In this document: positions 8,709 to 16,836 of the stretch, piece after piece
Layout: the number at the start of each line of letters is the position of its first letter
Numbering within the stretch: position 1 is the stretch's first letter
Assembly: GCA_964483405.1 (NCBI GenBank)
Contig: CAZABC010000016.1
Span: 1 to 49,989, forward strand
Reading direction: 5' to 3'
Length of the DNA stretch: 49,989 nt
Source of the DNA: CAZABC01 sp964483405
Lineage (GTDB): Bacteria > Chloroflexota > Limnocylindria > Limnocylindrales > CSP1-4
The notes under the pieces: generated by a model
Databases searched by the model: none
The model's input: the letters and a program-made list of their open reading frames with translations, nothing else
What the model was told of the DNA's origin: nothing
Position numbers and translations under genes: made by a program

Positions 8709-9832
8709 CCACCCTGGCCGCCTCGCTCCGCCGGCGCCCGTCGGTCTCTCGGGGCTGGACCATCAGCCTCGGGGTGCTCGTCGCCCTGCTCGTCCTCGCC
8801 CTGATCGCCGGCTACGGTCCGGCGCTGTGGGACCTCGTCGTCTGGTTCGTCGACTTCCTCGCGACCCGGCCGTACATCATCCTCGGCTTCGCCGTCCCCA
8901 TCGCCTACGGCGCACTGTGTGGCGTCATGAACGAGCGGTCGGGCGTCGTGAACATCGGCATCGAGGGGATGATCCTCTCATCGGCGTTCACCGGCTTCCT
9001 CGTCGGCGCGTACCTGAACCCGTCGCTCGGTCACGGCGCGGCGGCCTGGATCGGCATCCTCGTCGCGGTCCTGACGGCGATGGCCCTCTCGGCGCTCCAT
9101 GCCTGGCTGTCGATCACCGTCAAGGCCGACCAGATCATCAGCGGCACGGTCATCAACATCCTCGCCCTCGGCGCGACGGCCTACTTCAACCAGCTCCTCA
9201 TCTCGACCGCCGGGGTCACCGGCGCCGAGACCCTCAAGGGCATCGACCTGCCCGAGACGATCCTCGCGATCCCGGTCATCGGGCCGCTCGTGAACGCGGT
9301 GTTCGGCCAGGGACCGATCCAGATGTCGCTCATCTTCGCGGTGATCTTCCTCCAGGTGATGCTCTTTCGGTCTCGCTGGGGCCTCCGGACGCGGGCCGTC
9401 GGCGAGCACCCCAAGGCGGCCGACACGGTCGGCATCGACGTCATCCGGACGCGCTATCGCAACGTCATCGTGGGCGGAATCTTCGCGGGGCTGGCGGGTG
9501 CCTACCTGACCCTCGAATCCACGGGCTCGTTCCAGGACAACATGTCGGCGGGCGTCGGCTTCATCGCCCTCGCGGCGATGATCTTCGGCCGCTGGACCCC
9601 GATCGGGGCCTTCGGCGCGGCGCTGATCTTCGGCGGCGCGCGGACGCTCGGACAGGCGGTCCAGATCGACGCCCCGCCCGGCCAGATCGGCGAGTGGATC
9701 GCCTCGTGGCCGGCCCAGATCTTCGGGATGTTCCCCTACATCCTCACGATCATCATCCTCGCCGGCGTCGTCGGGCGGGCGGTCCCGCCGGCCGCCGACG
9801 GCATCCCGTACGACAAGGAGCAGCGCGGCTAG
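8705..9832 (+). CDS. Nucleoside ABC transporter permease 2
   Basis: A 375-residue permease paralogous to the preceding gene (YufQ/NupQ-like), the second half of the membrane channel. It carries the family segments GVMNERSGVVNIGIEGM near residues 77-93 and GEHPKAADTVGIDV near 234-247. About eight to ten hydrophobic stretches run through the protein, starting near residue 20. The GTG start overlaps the stop of permease 1. It completes a four-component importer: lipoprotein, double ATPase and two permeases. The permeases are clearly homologous to each other but not recent duplicates. Confidence 0.95.
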   Translation: MTTLAASLRRRPSVSRGWTISLGVLVALLVLALIAGYGPALWDLVVWFVDFLATRPYIILGFAVPIAYGALCGVMNERSGVVNIGIEGMILSSAFTGFLVGAYLNPSLGHGAAAWIGILVAVLTAMALSALHAWLSITVKADQIISGTVINILALGATAYFNQLLISTAGVTGAETLKGIDLPETILAIPVIGPLVNAVFGQGPIQMSLIFAVIFLQVMLFRSRWGLRTRAVGEHPKAADTVGIDVIRTRYRNVIVGGIFAGLAGAYLTLESTGSFQDNMSAGVGFIALAAMIFGRWTPIGAFGAALIFGGARTLGQAVQIDAPPGQIGEWIASWPAQIFGMFPYILTIIILAGVVGRAVPPAADGIPYDKEQRG

Positions 9833-9857
9833 CCCACCGGCCGGCCGTCGTCGCTCC

Positions 9858-10340
9858 GTGGGCGCAGACGAACGGGCCCGGGCCCGCGACGTCCTGGACC
9901 TCCAGGAGGGCCGCGGCCCGGTCCCGGTGCTCGATGAGGCCGGGGCGCTCGAGGTCCTCCGCGCCGCGCGGCGGATCGCGATCGTCGGCGCGTCGGCCCG
10001 TCCCGATCGCCCGTCGCACGACGTGATGGCCTACCTCCAGCGGCACGGGTACGACTGCGTCCCGGTCAACCCGACCGAGCCACGGATCCGCGGGGTCGCG
10101 TGCTTCCCGACGCTCGAGGCCGCGGTCGCCGCGACCGGGCCGATCGACATCGTCGACGTCTTCCGCCGCCCCGAGCTGTGCCCGCCCCATGCCGAGGAGG
10201 CGGTCGCCGTCGGCGCCCGCTGCCTCTGGCTCCAGCTCGGGGTCGTCTCCTGGGCGGCGGCCGCCATCGCCCATGCCGGCGGGGTCGCCGTCGTCATGGA
10301 TCGCTGCACCGCGATCGAGCACCGCAAGCTGGGCGGCTGA
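9858..10340 (+). CDS. CoA-binding domain protein (YccU-like)
   Basis: A 160-residue protein of the stand-alone CoA_binding_2 (Rossmann-like) family. The core starts with IAIVGASARPDRPSHDV near residues 44-60, then YLQRHGYDCVPVNP, and ends with VMDRCTAIEHRKL, the family's C-terminal signature. Members of this family may bind CoA or another nucleotide and generally lack a defined reaction. It starts 25 bp after the second permease and is probably at the end of that operon. The GTG start has no clear Shine-Dalgarno sequence, so the first 30 residues are less certain. Confidence 0.85.
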   Translation: MGADERARARDVLDLQEGRGPVPVLDEAGALEVLRAARRIAIVGASARPDRPSHDVMAYLQRHGYDCVPVNPTEPRIRGVACFPTLEAAVAATGPIDIVDVFRRPELCPPHAEEAVAVGARCLWLQLGVVSWAAAAIAHAGGVAVVMDRCTAIEHRKLGG

Positions 10341-10936
10341 GGGGCGTCGCCGGGCCGGGGACCGGGCGCCCGGGACGCGGTCCGACGGCGGCGCGGGGGC
10401 CAGGCTACGTGCCGGGGCGGGGCGGCGAGGCCCGTCATGGCAAGGGCCGCGCCGTGCCGGGGCAGGCGAGGGCCGTGCCGGGGCGAGGGCCGTGCCGGGG
10501 CGCAGGCGAGGGCCGCGCCGGGGCGGGCAGGCGAGGGCCGTGCCGGGGCAGGCAGTCGATCGCCCCTGGCCGTGGTCCCGGCGGCCTTGGGTGAGGCCCG
10601 GGCGTCGGCCCCTAGCCGACCCCTATGTCAGGTGCATGGACAGCGTGATCGTCTCCCGCACCCACGGCGAAGTCGCCAGGGTCGCGCGGTCGGCCGTTGA
10701 CGATCGCCGGTCGACTGCATGGACGTCGCGAGCGCGCGGGCTGCGACTTCGGTCACCGAGGCGGTGGCACAGGCGGGGCGTTCCCCCGATGTCGGCGGCG
10801 GTGCGCTCGGGGCGACCACGCAGCCGACACGAGCAGCCGCATCGGCGCATGTGGGGGGCGTGTCCGGACCGCCCCGTCGAGCGACCCGGCTGCGCGATCA
10901 CCGGTCGCGGACCCGACGGGTCGCGACGGGGAGGCG
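10341..10936. other. Gene-free spacer between convergent units
   Basis: About 600 bp between the plus-strand importer operon and the minus-strand gat cluster. It contains the GC-rich repeat array described separately. The rest (10560-10936) has open frames on both strands but Arg/Pro-rich translations without recognisable motifs. No tRNA, clear terminator or promoter was recognised. Confidence 0.6.
10442..10555. repeat. Degenerate GC-rich minisatellite
   Basis: Five imperfect copies of a unit close to GGGCCGTGCCGGGGC, separated by AGGCGA- or GA-type linkers, giving periods of about 17-26 bp. The period is not a multiple of three and varies between copies, so it is unlikely to be coding. Confidence 0.75.
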
Positions 10937-11209
10937 TCAGCGGAGCAGGAAGCCGAGGAACACGAGGACGACGCCGCAGATCGCGATCGCCGCGCCGATC
11001 CGGGCCTGGCGGCGGAGCATCGCCATCGCCACCGAGGCACCGGTCTTCGGGTCGTTGCGGACGCCGCCGCGCCACGCTTCGTAGCGGGCGATGTTCTCGT
11101 CCTGGGCCTTGAGCGCCTGGTAGCGTCGCCACGGCTCGCGCGCCCGCAGGTAGCCGGCGGCGATGAGGACCACACCGGCGCCCCACAGGAGCAGGTTGAG
11201 CGGACCCAT
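10937..11209 (-). CDS. Small two-span membrane protein
   Basis: A 90-residue hypothetical protein with two hydrophobic segments, residues 4-20 and 70-88, joined by a charged loop that includes AREPWRRYQALKAQDEN. This predicts a helical hairpin in the membrane. I do not recognise the family. Its ATG lies 4 bp after the gatB stop, so it is the last gene of the gat cluster and likely cotranscribed. Nothing links it to amidotransferase function beyond position. Confidence 0.75.
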   Translation of the reverse strand: MGPLNLLLWGAGVVLIAAGYLRAREPWRRYQALKAQDENIARYEAWRGGVRNDPKTGASVAMAMLRRQARIGAAIAICGVVLVFLGFLLR

Positions 11210-11213
11210 CGGT

Positions 11214-12719
11214 TCAGCCCTCCCGGTCGAGTCGCGCGCGGAGCTCGGCCCCGACGACGGCCGCGTTCGCCTGACCGCGGGTCGCCTTCATGGCCTGCCC
11301 GACGAGGAAGCCGATCGCCTGGGCCTTGCCGGCCCGGTAGTCGGCGACCGCGGCCGGGTTCGCGGCGAGGACATCGTCGAGGATCGCCCCGAGCGCGTCG
11401 GTGTCGCTGATCTGGCGAAGACCGCGCTCGGCGATGATCTCCGCGGTCGTCGTCCCGCTGGCGAGATGCTCGACGAGGACCTCCTTCGCGTTCGCCCGCG
11501 ACAGCTCGCCGTCCGCGACGCGCCGCAGCAGGTCCGCGAGCTCGGCCGCCGATGCGCGCCCGACGAGCCCGTCGGCCGTCCGCTCGGTCGTCTCCTTCGC
11601 CGCCCGGCCGTAGTCGCCGGTGACGAGGTTCGCGACCTCCTTCGCCGGCAGCCCGGCATCCGCCGCGAGGATCGCTTCGAAGGCGGCCGCCATCGTCGGG
11701 TCGGCGACGATCACCGCCGCGTCGTACGCCGACAGGCCGAGCCCGTCCCGGTAGCGCGCCCGGCGGGCCGCCGGGAGCTCGGGCAGGGCGGCTCGGATCC
11801 CCTCGAGCCAGGCGGCGTCGACGCGGAGCGGCGGCAGGTCCGGCTCGGGGAAGTACCGGTAGTCGTGCGAATCCTCCTTGGAGCGCATCACGTACGTCGC
11901 CCCGCGGTCCTCGGACCAGCCGCGCGTCTCCTGGCGGAGCGTCTCGCCCGCATCGAGGGCCGCCGCCTGGCGCTCGATCTCGAAGGCGATCGCCCGCTCG
12001 ACCGCCCGGAACGAGTTCATGTTCTTGACCTCGGTCCGGGTCCCGAGCGTCGCCGAGCCGTGCGGCCGGATCGAGACGTTCGCCTCGACCCGCATCTGGC
12101 CGCGCTCCATGTCGGCGTCCGACGCGCCGATCGTCCGGAGGAGGAGCTGGAGCTCCTCGGCGTAGCGGCGGGCCTGCTCGGCCGACCGGACGTCGGGCTC
12201 GGTGACGATCTCCATGAGCGGGGCACCGGACCGGTTGAAGTCGACCAGGCTGACCCGGCGACCGTCGGGCGTCGTCGCGTGGACGAGCCGGGCCGTGTCC
12301 TCCTCGAGATGGGCCCGCCGGATCCGGATCGCGACCGGCCCAGCCGAGGTCTCGAAGGCGAGCCGACCGGCCGAGGCGAGCGGCAGGTCGTACTGGCTGA
12401 TCTGGTAGCCCTTCGGGAGGTCCGGGTAGAAGTAGTTCTTGCGGTCCCAGCGCGTCGCCGGCGGCACCGTCGCCTCGATCGCGAGCCCCGTCGCGAGGAC
12501 GAGCTCGACGGCCCGCCGATTGATGACCGGCAGGGTGCCGGGCAGCCCGAGGCAGACCGGGCAGACGTGGGTGTTCGGCGGCGCGCCGTCGTAGGCGGTC
12601 GAGCAGCCGCAGAACATCTTGCTCGCGGTCCGCAGCTGGCAGTGGACCTCGATCCCGACGACGACCTCGTAGCGGTCGAGCGCCGCCGAGCCGGAGGATC
12701 GGGTCGGCGCGGTCGTCAT
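11214..12719 (-). CDS. gatB: Asp/Glu-tRNA(Asn/Gln) amidotransferase subunit B
   Basis: A 501-residue GatB, the tRNA-binding and kinase subunit of GatCAB, which amidates misacylated Asp-tRNA(Asn) and/or Glu-tRNA(Gln). Visible marks are VVGIEVHCQL near residues 20-29 and KMFCGCS with CPVCLGLPGTLP, whose four cysteines form the zinc site. KNYFYPDLPKGYQISQYD, MRVEANVS and DYRYFPEPDLPP also match. The C-terminal YqeY-like tail ends with VGQAMKATRGQAN. Its ATG overlaps the stop of the upstream aminotransferase by 4 bp. The indirect amidation route implies that AsnRS and/or GlnRS may be missing from this genome. Confidence 0.97.
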   Translation of the reverse strand: MTTAPTRSSGSAALDRYEVVVGIEVHCQLRTASKMFCGCSTAYDGAPPNTHVCPVCLGLPGTLPVINRRAVELVLATGLAIEATVPPATRWDRKNYFYPDLPKGYQISQYDLPLASAGRLAFETSAGPVAIRIRRAHLEEDTARLVHATTPDGRRVSLVDFNRSGAPLMEIVTEPDVRSAEQARRYAEELQLLLRTIGASDADMERGQMRVEANVSIRPHGSATLGTRTEVKNMNSFRAVERAIAFEIERQAAALDAGETLRQETRGWSEDRGATYVMRSKEDSHDYRYFPEPDLPPLRVDAAWLEGIRAALPELPAARRARYRDGLGLSAYDAAVIVADPTMAAAFEAILAADAGLPAKEVANLVTGDYGRAAKETTERTADGLVGRASAAELADLLRRVADGELSRANAKEVLVEHLASGTTTAEIIAERGLRQISDTDALGAILDDVLAANPAAVADYRAGKAQAIGFLVGQAMKATRGQANAAVVGAELRARLDREG

Positions 12720-13939
12720 CCGGCGCCCTCGGCCCGGACCCGCTCGACGAACCGGCCGATCCGCCGGAGCGCCTCCTCGAGCTGGTCGTAGGCCGTCGCG
12801 TAGCACATCCGGACGTGGCCGGCGCCCGACGGCCCGAAGGCGTCGCCCGGGACGACGGCGACCTTCTCCTCCATGAGCAGCCGCTCGGTGAACGCCTCGG
12901 ACGAGAGCCCGGTCGAGGAGATCCGGGGGAAGGCGTAGAAGGCGCCGCGCGGCTCGAACGTCTCGAGCCCGAGCGCGTTCAGCCCGTCCACGAGGAGGCG
13001 CCGGCGGCGGTCGTACTCGGCGACCATCGACTCGACCGCCGGCTCGCCGTCGACGAGGGCGACGAGGGCCGCGTCCTGGGCGACCGTCGGGGCCGACATG
13101 ATCCCGTACTGGTGGACCTTGATGATGCCCTCGAGGATCGGCGCCGGGGCGCACAGCCAGCCGACCCGCCAGCCGGTCATCGCGTAGGCCTTGCTGAAGC
13201 CGCCCATCAGGACCGTCCGGTCGCGCATCCCGGGCATGGCGCTGAACGCCCGGTGGGTGTACGTCCCGTAGGCGAGCCGGTCGTAGATCTCGTCGCTGTA
13301 GACGAGGAGGTCGTGGCGCTCGGCGATCGCGGCAAGCTCGTCCTGGACCGCGGGCGGCAGGACGGCGCCGGTCGGGTTGCACGGGTAGCCGAGGAAGAGC
13401 GCTTTCGTCCGCGGCGTGATCGCCGCCTCGACGGCCGCGGGGTCGAGGGCGAAGTCGTCCTCGAAGCGGGTCGGGACGTGGCGGACGACACCGCCGGCGA
13501 AGACGATCGCCGGGACGTAGGCGACATACGAGGGCTCGTGGAGGATCACCTCGTCGCCGGGGTCGCAGGTCGCCCGCAGGGCGAGGTCGACCGCCTCCGA
13601 GGCGCCGACGGTGACGAGGATCTCGGTCGCGGGGTCGTAGCGGACGCCGTACCGTCGCTCGAGATGGGCCGACAGCGCGCGCCGCAGCTCGATCGTCCCG
13701 AAGTTGCTCGTGTAGTGGGTCCGGCCCTCGCGGAGGCTCTCGACGCCGGCCTCGACGATCTCGCGCGGCGTGTCGAAGTCGGGCTCCCCCACCCCGAGGC
13801 TGATGACGTCCTGCATCGTCGCGAGGATGTCGAAGAAGCGGCGGATCCCCGACGGCGGGACGATGCGGACGCGCTCGGCGAGCGCGCGCTCGGCGAGCGG
13901 CGGGCGGACGGTCGCCGGGGTTGTGGGCTCGGTCGACAT
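12716..13939 (-). CDS. PLP-dependent aminotransferase (class I, aspartate-type)
   Basis: A 407-residue fold-type I aminotransferase. It shows GVGEPDFDTP near residues 49-58, the NPTGA motif (conserved Asn near 188), SDEIYD (PLP-ring Asp near 205), and the PLP lysine at K250 in GGFSKAYAMTGWRVGW. RMCYAT near 375-380 contributes the conserved Arg that holds the substrate carboxylate. It belongs to the AspC/aromatic aminotransferase group; exact substrate preference is not certain. It sits between gatA and gatB with a 4-bp overlap to gatB and a 14-bp gap from gatA, so it is part of the same transcript. Confidence 0.93.
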   Translation of the reverse strand: MSTEPTTPATVRPPLAERALAERVRIVPPSGIRRFFDILATMQDVISLGVGEPDFDTPREIVEAGVESLREGRTHYTSNFGTIELRRALSAHLERRYGVRYDPATEILVTVGASEAVDLALRATCDPGDEVILHEPSYVAYVPAIVFAGGVVRHVPTRFEDDFALDPAAVEAAITPRTKALFLGYPCNPTGAVLPPAVQDELAAIAERHDLLVYSDEIYDRLAYGTYTHRAFSAMPGMRDRTVLMGGFSKAYAMTGWRVGWLCAPAPILEGIIKVHQYGIMSAPTVAQDAALVALVDGEPAVESMVAEYDRRRRLLVDGLNALGLETFEPRGAFYAFPRISSTGLSSEAFTERLLMEEKVAVVPGDAFGPSGAGHVRMCYATAYDQLEEALRRIGRFVERVRAEGAG

Positions 13940-13953
13940 CGGCGTGCCTCCGG

Positions 13954-15561
13954 TCAGGCCGCCCCGGCCAGGGCGGCGGCGCGCGTGGCGGGCGTCGGGG
14001 CGTCCGGGTCCGCCGCGAGGGGGAGCTGGGTGGGCTCGAGCCGGCGCCAGTCGGCGTCGGCGGTGATCGCCTCGAAGCCGCGGCCGAGCCGGAGCAGCTC
14101 GAGCTCGGACCAGGCCGGTCCGATGAGCTGGAGTCCGACCGGCAGGCCGTCCGAGAGGCCGCACGGGATCGACACGCCCGGCAGCCCGGCCATGTTGACC
14201 GGGAGCGTGCAGGCGTCCGACAGGTACATCGCCACCGGGTCGACCAGGCGGGCGCCGAAGCGGAACGCGACGGTCGCGCTCGTCGGGGCCACGAGCGCGT
14301 CAACGCCCGAGGCGAAGATCGCGTCGAAGTCGGCCTTGATCAGGGTCCGGACCTTCTGGGCCTTCAGGTAGTAGGCGTCGTAGTAGCCGGCCGACAGGGC
14401 GTACGTCCCGAGCATGATCCGGCGCTTCACCTCGGCGCCGAACCCGTCGCCGCGGGTCGCGAGGTACCCGGCGAGGACGTCGTCGGCGCCCAGCCGACGA
14501 CCGAAGCGGATGCCGTCGTAGCGGGCGAGGTTCGCCGATGCCTCAGCCGGGGCGACGATGTAGTAGGTCGCGAGGCCGTAGTCCGTGTGCGGCAGGCTGA
14601 CGTCCTCGACCGCGGCGCCGGCCGCCTCCAGGGCCGCGACCGCCGCCCGGATGCTCGCCTCGACGCCGGGCTCCATCCCGGCCACGAAGTACTCGCGCGG
14701 CAGGCCGAGCCGCAGGCCGCGGAGCGACGCCGCGGCCTCGTCGTCGGAGGCCGGCAGCGACAGCAGGCCGTCGGGGACCGGGACGGGCGCCGAGGTCGAG
14801 TCGCGGCCGTCCCGCCCGGCGACCGCGTGGAGAAGCGCGGCGGCGTCCCGGACGTCGCGGGCGAACGGCCCGATCTGGTCGAGCGAACTGGCGAAGGCGA
14901 CGATCCCGTAGCGGCTCACCCGCCCGTACGTCGGCTTCATGCCGACGATGCCCGACAGCGAGGCCGGCTGGCGGATCGACCCGCCGGTGTCGGTCCCGAG
15001 CGCGAGCGGCGCATGGTACGCGGCGACCGCGACCGCCGAGCCGCCGCTGCTGCCGCCGGGGACCCGATCGAGATCCCACGGGTTGCTGACCGGACCGTAG
15101 GCGCTGAACTCGTTCGACGAGCCCATCGCGAACTCGTCCATGTTCGTCTTGCCGAGGACGACCGCGCCGGCGTCGCGGAGCCGCTCGACGATGTGGGCGT
15201 CGTACGGCGAGCGGTAGCCGGCCAGGATCCGCGAGCCGGCCGTGGCCTGGCCGCCGGCGACCGAGATGAGGTCCTTGAGGGCGACCGGCACGCCGAGCAG
15301 CGGGTGGGTCGCCGCAAGCGCCGTCTCGCCATCGCGACGCGCGGCCGCGAGCCGGGCGTCGGCGGCGCCCGCGGCCGCGAGCGCGCCGTCGCGGTCGATG
15401 ACGAGCCAGTCGTTGAGGGCGCGGTTGTCGCGTTCGGCCGCGGCGAGGTGGGCCTCGGCCAGCTCGCGGGCGGACGTCTCGCCGGCTCGCAGGCGCGCCG
15501 CCATGGCGTGCGCGGTCAGCCGGGTGAGGTCGTCCGGGGCCGGTCCGCCCGCGCTCGTCAC
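13954..15561 (-). CDS. gatA: Asp/Glu-tRNA(Asn/Gln) amidotransferase subunit A
   Basis: A 535-residue amidase-signature enzyme, the glutaminase subunit that supplies ammonia to GatB. The catalytic Ser-cisSer-Lys triad is visible: K96 in VPVALKDL, S171 in the PGGSSGGSAVAVA signature and S195 in DTGGSIRQPA. Their spacing matches characterised GatA proteins. GKTNMDEFAMGSS also fits. It is slightly longer than the usual 480-500 residues, with extra sequence at the C-terminus (DADWRRLEPTQLPLAADP). The GTG start lies 7 bp after gatC. Confidence 0.97.
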   Translation of the reverse strand: MTSAGGPAPDDLTRLTAHAMAARLRAGETSARELAEAHLAAAERDNRALNDWLVIDRDGALAAAGAADARLAAARRDGETALAATHPLLGVPVALKDLISVAGGQATAGSRILAGYRSPYDAHIVERLRDAGAVVLGKTNMDEFAMGSSNEFSAYGPVSNPWDLDRVPGGSSGGSAVAVAAYHAPLALGTDTGGSIRQPASLSGIVGMKPTYGRVSRYGIVAFASSLDQIGPFARDVRDAAALLHAVAGRDGRDSTSAPVPVPDGLLSLPASDDEAAASLRGLRLGLPREYFVAGMEPGVEASIRAAVAALEAAGAAVEDVSLPHTDYGLATYYIVAPAEASANLARYDGIRFGRRLGADDVLAGYLATRGDGFGAEVKRRIMLGTYALSAGYYDAYYLKAQKVRTLIKADFDAIFASGVDALVAPTSATVAFRFGARLVDPVAMYLSDACTLPVNMAGLPGVSIPCGLSDGLPVGLQLIGPAWSELELLRLGRGFEAITADADWRRLEPTQLPLAADPDAPTPATRAAALAGAA

Positions 15562-15568
15562 GGCCGGC

Positions 15569-15862
15569 TCACTCGGTCAGGATCGCCGGCACGACGATGA
15601 AGCCGCCGTCGTGCTCGGCGGCGTTGGCGACGATCGCCTCGACCGGCAGCGACGGCGTCACCTCGTCCTCGCGGAGGATGTTCTCGAGCTCGATCACCTG
15701 GGCCGTCGGCGGGATCGCCTCGGTGTCGAGCCGCGCGAGGATCGCGTACTGGTCGAGGATGTGGTTGAGCTGCCCCTCGAGCCGGGCGAGCTCGTCATCG
15801 GTCATGCCGAGGCGGGCGAGGTGGGCGACGTGCTCGACGTCGGCGCGGGACAGCGTGGCCAC
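15569..15862 (-). CDS. gatC: Asp/Glu-tRNA(Asn/Gln) amidotransferase subunit C
   Basis: A 97-residue GatC, the small subunit that wraps around and stabilises GatA. The N-terminal VEHVAHLARLGMTDDEL and the later LREDEVTPSL, where family members have the conserved LRxDxV segment, are diagnostic. The GTG start gives the usual length. The frame stays open upstream, but that part lies opposite the GNAT gene. A TATCAT hexamer 6 nt before the GTG makes this the promoter-proximal gene of the gat operon, probably leaderless. Confidence 0.95.
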   Translation of the reverse strand: MATLSRADVEHVAHLARLGMTDDELARLEGQLNHILDQYAILARLDTEAIPPTAQVIELENILREDEVTPSLPVEAIVANAAEHDGGFIVVPAILTE

Positions 15863-15868
15863 GGGCCG

Positions 15869-15874
15869 ATGATA
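15869..15874 (-). promoter_or_regulatory. -10 box of the gat operon
   Basis: TATCAT on the minus strand, 6 nt before the gatC GTG. It is divergent from the GNAT promoter, with the two -10 boxes only 15 bp apart, so the polymerases must compete. Confidence 0.55.
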
Positions 15875-15889
15875 GCCGACGCGACCCGC

Positions 15890-15895
15890 TACCCT
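15890..15895 (+). promoter_or_regulatory. -10 box of double-GNAT gene
   Basis: TACCCT on the plus strand, 7 nt before the ATG, with no Shine-Dalgarno sequence. Its upstream region overlaps the gatC promoter. Confidence 0.45.
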
Positions 15896-15902
15896 GCCGC
15901 CC

Positions 15903-16811
15903 ATGACCGTCCGGATCCGCCCGATGACGCCCGCCGACGTCGACCCCGCGGCCGACGCCGTCCTCCGCGGCGACTGGGGCGACCGGCGCTCGTGGTTCGC
16001 CTTCGCGGTCGAGCACCCGGCGTGCGCCCCGGTCGTGGCGGTCGACGGCGACGCGATCGTCGGCACGGGCGTCGGCACGTGCTACGGCGCGTCGGGCTGG
16101 GTCGGGACGATCTTCGTCTCGCCCGAGCGGCGCGGCGAGGGGCTCGGCCTCGAGCTGAGCCGCGTCGTCGCCGACGAGCTGACGGCCGCCGGCTGCCGGA
16201 CGCTCGTCCTGGCCGCGACACCGGCCGGGCGCCCCGTCTACGAGCGCCTCGGGTTCGCGGTGACCGACACGTACGTCGTCGTCGAGCATGCCGGCGGGCC
16301 GGATCGGTCGGCCGGGCCGGTCGCGGCGGGACCCGAGCGCGCGGACGGGCCGGCGCGAACCGACGAGCCGGGCTCGCCCGAGGGCGGCATCCGCCCGTTC
16401 ACCGCCGACGACCTCGCCGAGGCGATCGCCCTCGACCGGGCGGCGACCGGCGAGGACCGGGCGGCCGTGATCGAAGCGCTCGTCGGCACCGCCGACGGAG
16501 CCGCCGGCGGCCTGGTCCTGCGCGCTGCCGACGGGGCGCTGCGGGCCTTCCTCCTCCGCGGGCCGTGGCCGGGCGGCGCGACGATCGCCGTCGACGCCGC
16601 GGCCGGGCTCGCGGTCGCCCGGGCGCGCGTCGCCGCTCACCCCGATGGCCGGGTCGTGACCGGCCTGCTCGCCTCGAACGGCGCGGGCATCGAACGGTTC
16701 GCCGCCGACGGCTGGACCGAGATCCGGCGCGTCGCCCGGATGGAGCGCGGCGACCCGCTCCCCTGGCGACCCGACCGGATCTACGGCCAGCTCAACTACG
16801 CCCTCGGCTGA
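15903..16811 (+). CDS. Double-domain GNAT acetyltransferase
   Basis: A 302-residue protein with two GNAT folds. The N-terminal domain (1-125) has the acetyl-CoA-binding motif A, IFVSPERRGEGLGLEL near residues 70-85, and YERLGF as motif B. A Gly/Pro/Ala-rich linker (about 130-160) leads to a second, degenerate domain that begins IRPFTADDLAEAIALDR. This one lacks an R/QxxGxG/A loop but ends in the MERG...RIYGQLNYALG pattern common in tandem-GNAT proteins. The substrate is unknown. It is divergent from gatC with 40 bp between start codons. Confidence 0.88.
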   Translation: MTVRIRPMTPADVDPAADAVLRGDWGDRRSWFAFAVEHPACAPVVAVDGDAIVGTGVGTCYGASGWVGTIFVSPERRGEGLGLELSRVVADELTAAGCRTLVLAATPAGRPVYERLGFAVTDTYVVVEHAGGPDRSAGPVAAGPERADGPARTDEPGSPEGGIRPFTADDLAEAIALDRAATGEDRAAVIEALVGTADGAAGGLVLRAADGALRAFLLRGPWPGGATIAVDAAAGLAVARARVAAHPDGRVVTGLLASNGAGIERFAADGWTEIRRVARMERGDPLPWRPDRIYGQLNYALG

Positions 16812-16836
16812 GGGACGGTCGGCGCGGCCGCGACCG

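Noticed and set aside
10442..10555. CRISPR or REP array in the spacer after the importer
   Set aside because: The repeats are degenerate, the separators are 2-10 bp of the same composition, and there is no palindromic REP core.
10635..11112. Possible plus-strand gene beginning MDSVIVSRTHGEV in the spacer after the CoA-binding gene
   Set aside because: Only the first 20 residues look ordinary; the rest is Arg/Pro/Ser-rich and antisense to the small membrane protein. The upstream TATGTC lacks the final T of a -10 box.
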